Program-made: the position numbers and the translations under genes
DNA from: JAHEEL01 sp963715255
Lineage (GTDB): Bacteria; Actinomycetota; Acidimicrobiia; Spongiisociales; UBA5794
DNA: 64,000 nt
Assembly (NCBI GenBank): GCA_963715255.1
Contig: CAVQRN010000008.1
Span: 62,001 to 126,000 of the forward strand
Reading direction: 5' to 3'
The notes under the pieces: generated by a model
Told to the model about the DNA's origin: nothing
Database searches by the model: none
Seen by the model: only the letters and a program-made list of their open reading frames with translations
Shown: positions 38,334-47,121 of the stretch, piece after piece
Position numbering within the stretch: the stretch's first letter is position 1
Layout of the letters: every line of letters starts with the position of its first letter

Positions 38334-38572
38334 CCGTACAACGGTCCCCTCGGCGTCTTCTTCTTCTTCTTCTTCTTCCTCCCCTTCAGGGGTGGTGCCG
38401 CCGCAGGGCGGCGGAGGGGGTCAAGGGGTTCCGATTCGCGAATCGTGAACCGTACAACGGTCCCCTCGGCCGCAGGCCGGGGGGACGCGAGGAGCGCCAG
38501 CGACGAAGCAGGGGGTCTTGTTCTTCCTCCCCCTCAGGGGGTGGTGCCGCCCGCAGGGCGGCGGAGGGGGTC
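38334..38572. repeat. Two diverged copies of a structured intergenic repeat
   Basis: Block A (CCGTACAACGGTCCCCTCGG) occurs at 38334 and 38450. Block B occurs at 38373-38422 and 38521-38572 and folds into hairpins: CCCC-TTCA-GGGG or CCCCC-TCA-GGGGG, then GCCGCC(C)GCAGGGCGGC. In copy 2 the CCCCCTC arm could instead pair with GAGGGGG further down. The copies differ by a 32-bp insertion. It fills most of the 368-bp gap before the DUF222-HNH gene; the rest (38573-38674) holds a 7-bp hairpin, CAGGGTT/AACCCTG, at 38599-38628 and no gene. Confidence 0.85.
38356..38378. repeat. TTC trinucleotide microsatellite
   Basis: Seven to eight uninterrupted TTC units on the plus strand inside the spacer, joining the two blocks of repeat copy 1. 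It is a pure pyrimidine tract of 20 or more bases, rare in this GC-rich DNA. Copy 2 of the repeat has only a short remnant (TTGTTCTTCC), so the unit number has changed between copies. Confidence 0.85.
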
Positions 38573-38674
38573 GGACCGTGACCGGTGTGGGACCCGCCAG
38601 GGTTCCTCAGATTTCTTCGACAACCCTGCTGTGTGAGCCGGTTTCTTGTCCTACCTGGTTGATACGTTGCGCAT

Positions 38675-39937
38675 ATGGACACGACAGCCACTCTGACGAT
38701 GGATGCGATCGAACAGAGGATGCTGAACGCCGAGACGGCGATCGCTCAGATGCGGGCGGCACAGATGGTCCTGATTCGTGAAGCCGACCGCCGGCAGGCG
38801 CCCCTCGCAGACGGCTGTCGGTCGATGGCCGAGTGGGTGACGGGCCGTCTCGATGTTGCACCAGAGACCGCGAAGACGCTCGTCGCTACGGCTCGGCGTC
38901 TCGAATCGCTCCCCACCGTCGAACACGCCACCGCCGTCGGGTCGATCAGCTTCGATCGGACCGTCGAGGCGGCCCGGATCGCTCTCCCATCTGAAGACGC
39001 CACGATCGTCGACGAACTCTCGATCTATGACGTCGCTGGGATTCGGCGTCTCGTGTCGAACCGGCATCGCCTATCCCGTGACACAGAACGCGAAGTGTTC
39101 GAGACCCGCTATGTGGCGGTGCAGCCGAACCTGGACGAGTCGTCGTGGCGGGTCCACGGACAACTCCCCGCCACAGCCGGCAGATGCTTCGTTGACGCCC
39201 TCGACGCCAAAGCCGACCAGTTACCACCCGACCCGGACGGGGACCGCAGCCGGACGACCCGCTACGCCGACGCCCTGTGGGCCATCAGCGTCGACTCGCT
39301 CGCCGGTAGCGACGGCGCCACGGTCGAATCCGCGACACCGCTGTTGACCGTCTTCGTCGACGCCCACGATGCTGCCGGGACGAACGGAGAGACCGGCGTG
39401 ATGATCGAAGCCGGACCCAGAGTCGGACCCGCAACGCTCGAAGCGATCCTCTGCGACGGGGTCGTCGAAGTCACCGGCCGAACACAAGACGGCGTCCCAT
39501 TGGGTATGGGACGCCGCAGCCGGACCATCCCACCCAGGTTGAAACGCTTCGTCCTGGCCCGCGACGGCGGCGTCTGCACCATTGCAGGCTGTGTCAGCCG
39601 CTACCGGCTCCAACCCCACCACATCACCCCCTGGTCCCAAGGCGGCGCCACCGACGCCGACAACCTCACCACCCTGTGCTGGTTCCACCACCACGTCGTC
39701 ATCCACGGCCGAGGCTTCACCATCAACCCCGAAACACCACCCCAACGCCGCCGACTCAACCGACCACCCAATCCACGCCCCACCCCGGCGCGAGTGACGT
39801 ACGGTCGACGTCGTAAGACGCACGAGGGAACGAGGGAGCCGTGTCAGATCTGCTGGGGCCGTTCGACCCTCACGGCGTTGTCAGCGGCCTGCGATGACCG
39901 GCTTCCCGTTCTCGATGCCGGCGATCTCGACGAGTGA
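38675..39937 (+). CDS. DUF222/HNH protein (REP13E12-like)
   Basis: 420 residues: N-terminal helical DUF222 (about 1-220; ADRRQAPLADGCRSMAEWV) and a C-terminal HNH nuclease (CTIAGC, LQPHHITPWSQGG, DNLTTLCWFHHHVVIHG) near 305-350. This is the protein type of the REP13E12 repeats of Mycobacterium tuberculosis, multicopy in many actinobacteria and suspected to be mobile. From about 39600 the coding strand becomes strongly C- and A-rich, unlike its neighbours. The normal family end is near 39790; here the frame runs on as a low-similarity tail 57 bp into xpt on the other strand. ATG 38675 has no clear ribosome site. Confidence 0.9.
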   Translation: MDTTATLTMDAIEQRMLNAETAIAQMRAAQMVLIREADRRQAPLADGCRSMAEWVTGRLDVAPETAKTLVATARRLESLPTVEHATAVGSISFDRTVEAARIALPSEDATIVDELSIYDVAGIRRLVSNRHRLSRDTEREVFETRYVAVQPNLDESSWRVHGQLPATAGRCFVDALDAKADQLPPDPDGDRSRTTRYADALWAISVDSLAGSDGATVESATPLLTVFVDAHDAAGTNGETGVMIEAGPRVGPATLEAILCDGVVEVTGRTQDGVPLGMGRRSRTIPPRLKRFVLARDGGVCTIAGCVSRYRLQPHHITPWSQGGATDADNLTTLCWFHHHVVIHGRGFTINPETPPQRRRLNRPPNPRPTPARVTYGRRRKTHEGTREPCQICWGRSTLTALSAACDDRLPVLDAGDLDE

Positions 39938-40447
39938 CCATACGTTCCATCCGTGCGCCTCAAGGATGTTCCGGCCACCTGCGAACTGCTTCTCGATGAC
40001 GAAGGCGTAGCCGGCAACTTGACCGCCGGATTCCTCGACGATCTGCCCGAGGGCTTCTGCCGTCCTGCCCCCGGAGAGGAAGTCGTCGATGATGACGGCC
40101 CGGCCACCCGGCTCAAGGGCTCGCCTGGCGACCTCGACGCGGTATTCGACACCCTTGGTCGGTGAGAGAACCTCGCGGACGAACGTGTCTCGCCCACCGG
40201 CCGCGGGATACTTCTTCGCGTACACCACGGGGATCGGAAGGTAGCGGGCAGTTGCCATCGCGGGAGGGATTCCGGACGCCTCGGCAGTGACGATGAGATC
40301 GGGTTTCAGGTCGGCAAAGTGCTCCACGATCTGTCGGCCGATGTCATCGATGATCACGGGGTCGACCCGATGATTGAGAAAGTCGTCAACCAGTACGAGA
40401 TCGCCGGAGACGCGGCCGCGTTCTTCAACAATTGCAGAGATATCCAT
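39881..40447 (-). CDS. xpt: Xanthine phosphoribosyltransferase
   Basis: 188 residues from ATG 40447. LVDDFLNHRVDPVIIDDIG near the start, TAEASGIPPAMATA, AKKYP and the PRPP loop AVIIDDFLSGGRTAEAL are those of the Xpt branch of type I phosphoribosyltransferases; it converts xanthine (and possibly guanine) to the nucleotide. APRT is a less likely alternative. Convergent overlap with the DUF222-HNH gene; divergent from nth. Confidence 0.88.
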   Translation of the reverse strand: MDISAIVEERGRVSGDLVLVDDFLNHRVDPVIIDDIGRQIVEHFADLKPDLIVTAEASGIPPAMATARYLPIPVVYAKKYPAAGGRDTFVREVLSPTKGVEYRVEVARRALEPGGRAVIIDDFLSGGRTAEALGQIVEESGGQVAGYAFVIEKQFAGGRNILEAHGWNVWSLVEIAGIENGKPVIAGR

Positions 40448-40579
40448 GTCGGGGACGGTAGCCGGTCTTGGGTGGCCGGTATTCAACCGAGGCCCTGCTC
40501 TCCGCGCACCGTTCACCGACGGCGTCACCCGCCTCGGTCTCCCGTCTCCTGCCCGTTGGCTCTCGTCTACTGTCTCCCC

Positions 40580-41233
40580 ATGACTGCGCCCACCAGCGAA
40601 GAACGCAGGAACGCCCGGGTCGTTCTGAATCGGCTGAAGAAGCGGTATCCGAAGATCTCGACCGCGCTCGACTACGTCGATCCCTGGAATCTGCTGGTTG
40701 CAACCGTTCTGTCGGCCCAGACCACCGACACGAACGTGAACCGGGTGACGCCCGTTCTCTTCGAGCGCTGGCCCACACCGGACGATCTTGCAGCGGCGAA
40801 TCCGGAAGAAGTGGAGCAGGTCATCTTCTCGACCGGGTATTACCGCCAGAAGACCAAGTCAATCATCTCCCTGGCGGCGGATCTCGTCGATCGTTATGAC
40901 GGCGTCGTGCCGGCCGATCTCGACGAGCTCGTCAAACTCCGAGGTGTCGGCAGGAAGACCGCGAGCGTGGTGCTGGCAGAAGCCTTCGACATCCCGGCGA
41001 TTGCCGTGGATACCCACGTGAAGCGAGTCTCGAACCGGCTGGGGTTGGTGTCGGCGTCCGATCCGGTCAAGATCGAGAGCGCCTTGAAGGCCCTCTATCC
41101 CGAGAGCGACTGGGAAGCCGTCTCGATGCGCTTCATCCAGTTCGGCCGCGACGTGTGCGACGCGAAGAAGCCCGCCTGCGTCGGATGCCCGCTCGCCGAC
41201 CGCTGCCTGTACCCCGACAAGACCGGGGAATGA
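40580..41233 (+). CDS. nth: Endonuclease III (DNA glycosylase/AP lyase)
   Basis: 217 residues. HhH-GPD motif LRGVGRKTASVVLAEAF contains the catalytic Lys; the Asp is in VDTHVKRVSNRLGL. C-terminal Cys-x6-Cys-x2-Cys-x5-Cys (CDAKKPACVGCPLADRC) binds the 4Fe-4S cluster. Removes oxidised pyrimidines. ATG 40580 is family-like; the longer upstream frame has no support. Confidence 0.96.
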   Translation: MTAPTSEERRNARVVLNRLKKRYPKISTALDYVDPWNLLVATVLSAQTTDTNVNRVTPVLFERWPTPDDLAAANPEEVEQVIFSTGYYRQKTKSIISLAADLVDRYDGVVPADLDELVKLRGVGRKTASVVLAEAFDIPAIAVDTHVKRVSNRLGLVSASDPVKIESALKALYPESDWEAVSMRFIQFGRDVCDAKKPACVGCPLADRCLYPDKTGE

Positions 41234-41280
41234 TCGCGGCCATGTATGGATCGCGATCGTGGCGCTGATCCTCGTTCGAG

Positions 41281-42528
41281 CTACGACTCTGTGGCGGTGG
41301 TACGCGAAACGTTCTGCGCCGAACGGACCAGGTCCATCCCCTTCGTCTCCGGCAGCTTGAGGATGAGAAGAATCGATACCACGAGACCGGATCCGAGTGC
41401 AGCGACCGTTAGCGGGAGGCCGATCCGGTCGATGAGCACGCCGCCGATGAGAAAGCCGGTGATGCTGCCGAGAATTGCAGCATTCGTCACCCAGGCCGCC
41501 GATGTTGCTCGCACACGAGTTGGGAACAGTTCGGCCCTGAGCGCCCCGAGGGAGGGAGTCAGCATCGTGGCACCCAGCGTGGCGAGGAAGATCGAGACCG
41601 CGAGGAACCATCCTGAGTCGAGGAGGTAGAAGCCGAGACCGCCGACGAGTCCGATGCCGAGGGAGAGCGCTGCCGTCGGGCGGCGACCGGTGCGGTCGGC
41701 CATGCGACCGCCAACGAGCAGTCCGATCGCCCCGAAGCCGCTGGCGGCGATGAGGAGGAATCGGGCCGCGCTCGCCTCCCAGGCGAGATCATTGATCAGA
41801 CGCTCGAGCACGAAGTCGAAAGCCGGCGCGGAGAACGCCGACACGAAGAAGGACACGCCGGCGAGCGGCCAGAAGTGCCGTCCGAGACCCATCTTGAGTG
41901 CAGCGATGAATGAGATCGGGCGACCCGGCCGGTAGGCCTTGCTCTCGGGGAGGAAGCGCATCAGCATCGGGATCGCGAGGAGGCCGAGTCCGGTGAGAGC
42001 AAACAGGATGCGCCAACCGGTATCCGCCCGCTCGGCGATTGGCAGCAGCAGCAGGCCGGTGCCGACTCCGAGCGACCCGGCGAGTCCGTAGAGACCGATG
42101 CCGTATGCGCGAATCCCCGGCGACAGTTCTTCGGCAAGGAGGACCATTCCGAGCGCAGCGATGGCAATGACCGCGACGCGAACAATCGACTGAGATGCGA
42201 CGTACACGGCGGTGGACGGCACGAACGCGGTGAGGAGGCTTCCGAGAACGAGGAGACCGAATGCGGCGAGCAAAGGGTCTTTGCGGCCATTGCGATCAGC
42301 GATGATGGAGAACGCAACGCCGAGCAGCGACACCGCCCGAACGATCGCGAAGATGATGCTCATATTCCCCTCGGTCAGACCGAGCGAGAGCCGCGCGTAT
42401 GGGAGGGTATGGGCCATCTGCGCACCGCCGTATCCCGCGACGAATGCAACGATTCCGAGCAAGAAGACGATCCTGCGATCGGTCGGTGAGAATGGATTCG
42501 TCGGGCTGAGGAATTGTGGGAGCGACAT
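41281..42528 (-). CDS. MFS transporter
   Basis: 415 residues, twelve helices. Between helices 2 and 3 lies ADRNGRKDPLL, and between 8 and 9 GGRMADRTGRRP, both versions of the G-x-x-x-D-R-x-G-R-R/K motif of the major facilitator superfamily. Closest by eye to sugar/metabolite-proton transporters without a clear substrate. Divergent from ccdA. Confidence 0.9.
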   Translation of the reverse strand: MSLPQFLSPTNPFSPTDRRIVFLLGIVAFVAGYGGAQMAHTLPYARLSLGLTEGNMSIIFAIVRAVSLLGVAFSIIADRNGRKDPLLAAFGLLVLGSLLTAFVPSTAVYVASQSIVRVAVIAIAALGMVLLAEELSPGIRAYGIGLYGLAGSLGVGTGLLLLPIAERADTGWRILFALTGLGLLAIPMLMRFLPESKAYRPGRPISFIAALKMGLGRHFWPLAGVSFFVSAFSAPAFDFVLERLINDLAWEASAARFLLIAASGFGAIGLLVGGRMADRTGRRPTAALSLGIGLVGGLGFYLLDSGWFLAVSIFLATLGATMLTPSLGALRAELFPTRVRATSAAWVTNAAILGSITGFLIGGVLIDRIGLPLTVAALGSGLVVSILLILKLPETKGMDLVRSAQNVSRTTATES

Positions 42529-42648
42529 TCGTGAAGGGTGGGGATCGGTGGGACGCCGCGAGCCTACTGTTGGAACCGCCGAATTCCGACCGGGAACAAT
42601 CAGGGTCCCGTTACGGTTCTGCCCTACGGTGGCCGTCCGGAGGTTCCT

Positions 42649-43398
42649 TTGACCGAAGTCAATCTTGTCGCCGCGGTGCTCGCAGGCGCTGCATCGTTCC
42701 TGTCGCCGTGTGTGCTCCCGCTGCTTCCCGGATACATCTCCCTGATGTCGGGTTACTCGATGCAGGAACTCTCCGAAGGAGACGTGTCGATGCGGCGCGT
42801 CGTCGGTATGACGGGCTTGTTCGTGCTCGGCTTCACCCTGGTCTTTGTCGGTCTTGGCGCGACGGCCACATCGATATCGTCACTGCTGGCGCGACCCGTG
42901 TTCAGCATCGTTGCGGGCTGGGTCATCGTGGCCATGGGCCTCTTCATCGCCATCACGGCGGTGTGGACCCCGTCATGGCTTCTGCCCGTCATGCGGGAGC
43001 GAAGGGTGGAATCTCACCGAGCCAGGAGGTTCGGCTACTTCGGACCGCCGATCATGGGCGCTGCATTCGCCTTCGGCTGGACGCCCTGCATCGGACCGTT
43101 CCTCGCTTCGGCGCTGCTCCTCGGATCGACGTCAGATACCGTGGGCCAGGGGATGCTCGTCCTCTTCTTCTACTCGCTCGGTCTCGGAATCCCGTTCCTG
43201 TTGACTTCCTTGCTGCTCGTGAAGGCCTTCTCGGCGTTCGACTGGGTGAAGCGGCACTTCACGGTGATCACCGTTGTCTCGGGCCTTCTCCTGGCCGGGT
43301 TTGGATTGATGATGGTTACCGGCAGGATCGCGAACCTGTCCGGGTTCTTCTCGGACATGCTCGACTGGCTCGGTCTCGAAGGTCTGTCCTCTTCCTGA
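42649..43398 (+). CDS. ccdA: Cytochrome c biogenesis protein CcdA
   Basis: 249 residues, six transmembrane helices. The redox cysteines lie in SFLSPCVLPLLPGYIS and AFGWTPCIGPFLA. It carries electrons from cytoplasmic thioredoxin to the outside for cytochrome c or disulfide reduction. TTG 42649 follows GGAGG six bases upstream; earlier starts would be in the promoter region. Its presence fits the cytochrome c lipoprotein at 47.1 kb. Confidence 0.92.
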   Translation: MTEVNLVAAVLAGAASFLSPCVLPLLPGYISLMSGYSMQELSEGDVSMRRVVGMTGLFVLGFTLVFVGLGATATSISSLLARPVFSIVAGWVIVAMGLFIAITAVWTPSWLLPVMRERRVESHRARRFGYFGPPIMGAAFAFGWTPCIGPFLASALLLGSTSDTVGQGMLVLFFYSLGLGIPFLLTSLLLVKAFSAFDWVKRHFTVITVVSGLLLAGFGLMMVTGRIANLSGFFSDMLDWLGLEGLSSS

Positions 43399-43451
43399 TC
43401 TACGGGGCAATCGCGCCGGTACGGATGATGGAACAGCCCTAACGTGGACGT

Positions 43452-44939
43452 ATGCAGATCTCGTTGACGAAGGAGCGGTTTCTCGAACTCGCCGAGCGGT
43501 ACACGGTGGTTCCGTTGGCGACCGAGGTTCTCGGTGACCGCGAGACGCCGGTGTCGGTGTTCGAGGCACTCGTCGGAGATGACGACGGATACCTGCTCGA
43601 ATCGGTTGAGGGCGGCGAGCGATGGGCGCGCTGGTCGTTCGTCGGATGGGACCCGCTGTTCACTCTGATCGCCAGGGGCGGTTCGACCGAGGCGGTCGGC
43701 GCTGAGATCGATCTCCCGGAAGGTGATCCGCTCCAGGTGCTGGAGTCGCTGCTCACTCGATTCCGCACACCGGACGGCACGGAGTGTGGATTCCCCGGTG
43801 AGACGCCGCCGCTCCACGGTGGCTTCGTCGGCTACCTGGCATATGACGTCGTCCGGTACGTCGAAGCCCTGCCTGAGGCTCCGCCCGACGATCGCGGCCT
43901 GCCCGAGATGGTGTGGCACGTCGGCGGTGGGCTCGCCGCGATCGATCGTCTCAGAGAGACGATTCTGATCATTCGGAACGTCGTCGTCGGTGACGATCCG
44001 GCCCGGGCCTACGACGAGGCCGTCGAGGTCATCAGAAGCGATGTCGAACGACTGTCGCGCGTGGCCGTCCGTTCCCTCGGAGCCCGTCCGTCATTCGACG
44101 AGATCGCAGCCTCCGAGGCGAACACGAGTCCTGCCGAGTTCCAGGCATCGGTTCTCAGGGCGATCGAGCACATCAATGCGGGCGATGCCTTTCAGATCGT
44201 CCCATCGATCCGCTTCGAGGTGGAGTTCGATGGGAACGCATTCGCCGTCTACCGGGCACTACGACTCGTCAATCCATCACCATTCATGTACTTCGTGCGG
44301 CACGGCTCGGTCTCCATCGCGGGATCGTCTCCTGAGCTGATGACCCGGGTGCGAGACGGGGTGGCGTACAGCCGTCCGATCGCCGGAACCCGTCCGAGGG
44401 GAGCGGACCCCGAAGCCGACGTCGCTCTCGAGGAGGAGCTCCTCGCCGATCCGAAGGAACGTGCGGAGCACATCATGTTGATCGACCTCGCGAGGAACGA
44501 CCTCGGGAGGGTCTGCGAATTCGGGACCGTCACCGTCGACGATCTCATGGTCATTGAGCGCTACTCGCACGTCATGCACATCGTCTCCGGAGTCTCCGGT
44601 GCGGTGCGAACAGGACTTGGTCCCGTCGACGTTCTGCGGGCCACGTTCCCGCACGGCACGGTTACCGGGGCGCCGAAGATCCGGGCGATGGAGATCATCG
44701 ACGACCTCGAGTCGACGGCCCGTGGCCCGTATGCCGGTGCGGTCGGCTACATCGATTTCGCCGGCAACCTCGACACAGCGATCGGGCTCCGCACGATGAT
44801 CTCGGATGGAACCCGTGCGTGGGTGCAGGCGGGTGCCGGGGTGGTTGCCGACAGCATTCCTGCCTCCGAGTACCAGGAGTGCGTGAACAAGGCGGCAGCC
44901 GTACTCGCTGCGGTCGCAGCCGCTCCGCACCTGCGATGA
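43452..44939 (+). CDS. trpE: Anthranilate synthase component I
   Basis: 495 residues. Chorismate-binding fold with SRPIAGTRPRG, DLARNDLGRV, SHVMHIVSGVSG and GTVTGAPKIRAMEII. The N-terminal LLESVEGGERWARWSFVG is the usual tryptophan-binding part for feedback control. The glutamine amidotransferase partner trpG and trpD are not in the window. Begins the region that, after an interruption, continues with trpC. Confidence 0.96.
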   Translation: MQISLTKERFLELAERYTVVPLATEVLGDRETPVSVFEALVGDDDGYLLESVEGGERWARWSFVGWDPLFTLIARGGSTEAVGAEIDLPEGDPLQVLESLLTRFRTPDGTECGFPGETPPLHGGFVGYLAYDVVRYVEALPEAPPDDRGLPEMVWHVGGGLAAIDRLRETILIIRNVVVGDDPARAYDEAVEVIRSDVERLSRVAVRSLGARPSFDEIAASEANTSPAEFQASVLRAIEHINAGDAFQIVPSIRFEVEFDGNAFAVYRALRLVNPSPFMYFVRHGSVSIAGSSPELMTRVRDGVAYSRPIAGTRPRGADPEADVALEEELLADPKERAEHIMLIDLARNDLGRVCEFGTVTVDDLMVIERYSHVMHIVSGVSGAVRTGLGPVDVLRATFPHGTVTGAPKIRAMEIIDDLESTARGPYAGAVGYIDFAGNLDTAIGLRTMISDGTRAWVQAGAGVVADSIPASEYQECVNKAAAVLAAVAAAPHLR

Positions 44940-44950
44940 GTGAGGCCGAT

Positions 44951-44985
44951 CTCACCGAATCCTTACCGTTCTCGAACAGAACCGT
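44951..44985 (+). promoter_or_regulatory. Possible OmpR-type direct repeat before the response regulator
   Basis: CTCACCG at 44951-44957 and CTTACCG at 44962-44968 lie 11 bp apart, with another ACCG at 44981. Tandem 11-bp half sites are typical of OmpR/PhoB regulators, so autoregulation by the next gene is possible. Short motifs of this kind also arise by chance. Confidence 0.35.
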
Positions 44986-44997
44986 GCGATCCTCGGA

Positions 44998-45693
44998 GTG
45001 AACGCGAGCGAGGTGAACGTGACGAACGCCGGGACGGTGCTGCTCATCGAGGACGAGGACGAGATCGCGGAGCTCCTCCAGATGGCGTTCGAGCGAGAAG
45101 GCTTCCGGCTCATCCACGCCTCGAGCGGAGAAGCGGGACTCGAACGCCTCCGGGAGCGCGAGGCACGGGCCGTGCTCCTCGACGTCGGACTGCCCGGTAT
45201 CGACGGATTTGAAGTTTGCAGGAGGATCAGATCCAACTCGGACGTTCCCGTGATCATGCTGACCGCTCGAGACACCGAGATCGACACCATCGTCGGCTTG
45301 GAGATCGGTGCAGATGACTACGTCACGAAGCCGTTCTCGGTTCGTGAGCTCGTGGCTCGAACAAAAGCCGTTCTTCGAAGGAGCGAGGAGGCTCCCGTTG
45401 AGCGCTCGGTCATCGAGATCGCGGGCTTCAGCGTCGACGGCGGACGCCGCGAGGTCACCGTCCCGGACGGGGTCGTTGTCCGCCCGACGGCCCGGGAGTT
45501 CGATCTGCTCTGGTACCTCACCGATCACGCCGGCCTCGTGCTGTCGCGCGGCCAGATCCTCGAGGCGGTCTGGGGCTACGACTACTTCGGGGAGACCCGC
45601 ACCATCGATGTCCACATCAGGCAGCTGAGGAAGAAGCTCGACGGCATTCCCATCGAGACGGTGTGGGGCGTCGGGTACCGCATCGACGGATGA
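44998..45693 (+). CDS. OmpR-family response regulator
   Basis: 231 residues. Receiver domain with acidic pocket IEDEDE, phospho-acceptor Asp62 in LLDVGLPG, T in MLTARD and Lys in YVTKPF; then winged-helix domain ending RTIDVHIRQLRKKLDG...TVWGVGYRIDG. Start could also be GTG 45013 or 45019. The cognate kinase follows 13 bp downstream. Signal unknown. Confidence 0.95.
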   Translation: MNASEVNVTNAGTVLLIEDEDEIAELLQMAFEREGFRLIHASSGEAGLERLREREARAVLLDVGLPGIDGFEVCRRIRSNSDVPVIMLTARDTEIDTIVGLEIGADDYVTKPFSVRELVARTKAVLRRSEEAPVERSVIEIAGFSVDGGRREVTVPDGVVVRPTAREFDLLWYLTDHAGLVLSRGQILEAVWGYDYFGETRTIDVHIRQLRKKLDGIPIETVWGVGYRIDG

Positions 45694-45706
45694 GAGGAAC
45701 CTGCCG

Positions 45707-47095
45707 ATGACCCGGCGTATCGCGATCGGAACTGCAGTGATCGCCACCGTGATGGTTGTCGTCGGTCTGGCCGTGTTCGCATACGTCGATCGGGCAGTTC
45801 GGGAGCAGGCTCAACAGGAGCTCTTCCGACAGGCCGAGGCTACGGGCGCCCTTGTCGAAGCCGAGTTGGCGACGGTGGACGTCACCCCCGGTGCTCGCAT
45901 GGAGACACGGCTCCGACAGGTTCGCACGGAGGCCGCGAGGACTCTGGAGCGTGCAAGGGTCGTTGGGGGCCACGACATGGTGGAAGCTGCCCTGCTCGTC
46001 GGGAATCGGTCGTTCCCGCTCTCACTTCGTCAGAACCTGATGCCGTGGCTCCCGCCCGACCTGGCCGAACAAGAGGTGCTGAGCCTCGACGTGGACGGGA
46101 TCGAGGTGTTCGTGACCGTGCAACGCATCCCGTTGGCGAACAGCGAGATCGTGATCGCGATCGGCCGGACCGCACCGTTGCTGCCGATTCGGGAGATGAA
46201 CCGGGCGTTGCTCTTCACCATCGCGGTCGGAGTGGTGCTGATCGCGGTCTTCGGTGTTGCCATGGCGGGGTGGGTTGGACGCCGTCTCTCTGGACTCGAG
46301 TCGGCGTCGCGTCGAATCGCCGCTGGTGACCTCACCGCGCGCGCCCCCATCGAAGGTGATGATGAGATCACATCGGCTTCGGTCGCGTTCAACGACATGG
46401 CGGAGCAACTCCAGGTCACCCGACTGCGGGAGCGCGAGTTCCTCCTGAGCATCGGACACGATCTGCGGACCCCGCTGACCACGATTCGCGGCTACGTGGA
46501 GGCGCTCGACGATGGACTGGTGAGCGCGGACGATGCCAATCGCGTCGCCGAAGTGCTTCACCTGTCGACCGACCGCCTCTCGCGTCTCGTCGAAGACATC
46601 ATGTTGCTCGCCCGTCTCGAGGCCCAGGAGTTCACACTCCAGCCAGAGGAGGTCGAGATCGGTGCATACGTCACCGCCATCGTCGAGGCCCACCGCGTTC
46701 CAGCGGTCGCGGTCGGGATCGAGATCGACCTCGACGTTCCTGACAACGGTGTTGCCGCCATCGACCCCGACCGCTTTGGACAGGTGTGTAGCAACCTCAT
46801 CGAGAACGCCATGCGGTACACGCCCGAACACGGGAGCGTGAAGGTGGACGTCGCGTGCAGCGATGGAGATGTTCGTCTCACGGTCGCGGACGCCGGACCG
46901 GGGATCGATGCACAAGACATCGACCGTGTCTTCGATCGTCTGTTCGTGGCCGAGCATTACCGGCCCATTCGCCCGGAGGGGAGCGGACTCGGTCTGACCA
47001 TCGTCCAAGGGATCGTCGAGGCCATGGGGGGCGCGATTACGGTCAGCAGCACTCCAGGCGTCGGCACGACCTTCTCGGTGGAGATACCTTCCTAA
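45707..47095 (+). CDS. Sensor histidine kinase
   Basis: 462 residues: transmembrane helix 1 (about 8-26), an extracytoplasmic sensor of about 135 residues, helix 2 (about 166-188), HAMP (RRLSGLESASRRIAAGDL), HisKA with His251 in SIGHDLRTPLTTIRGYVEAL, then HATPase with N box NLIENAMRYTPE, DAGPGID and GSGLGLTIVQG. Pairs with the preceding regulator. The sensor domain has no recognisable ligand motif. Confidence 0.95.
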   Translation: MTRRIAIGTAVIATVMVVVGLAVFAYVDRAVREQAQQELFRQAEATGALVEAELATVDVTPGARMETRLRQVRTEAARTLERARVVGGHDMVEAALLVGNRSFPLSLRQNLMPWLPPDLAEQEVLSLDVDGIEVFVTVQRIPLANSEIVIAIGRTAPLLPIREMNRALLFTIAVGVVLIAVFGVAMAGWVGRRLSGLESASRRIAAGDLTARAPIEGDDEITSASVAFNDMAEQLQVTRLREREFLLSIGHDLRTPLTTIRGYVEALDDGLVSADDANRVAEVLHLSTDRLSRLVEDIMLLARLEAQEFTLQPEEVEIGAYVTAIVEAHRVPAVAVGIEIDLDVPDNGVAAIDPDRFGQVCSNLIENAMRYTPEHGSVKVDVACSDGDVRLTVADAGPGIDAQDIDRVFDRLFVAEHYRPIRPEGSGLGLTIVQGIVEAMGGAITVSSTPGVGTTFSVEIPS

Positions 47096-47121
47096 ATCGA
47101 GACCACGGGCATACTCGTCCG

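Noticed and set aside
38356..38378. TTC tract as a phase-variation switch
   Set aside because: It lies in a spacer about 300 bp from the next start codon and outside any coding frame I trust; a length effect on promoter spacing cannot be shown.
38334..38572. Possible CRISPR array
   Set aside because: Only two diverged copies, unequal spacing, no short conserved spacers and no cas genes.
37292..38581. Long plus-strand open frame from the EamA gene into the repeat spacer
   Set aside because: It covers the antisense of the transporter, the wrong frame of the membrane protein at 37863 and the low-complexity repeats; its residue mix is Arg/Gly-rich as expected for a shadow.
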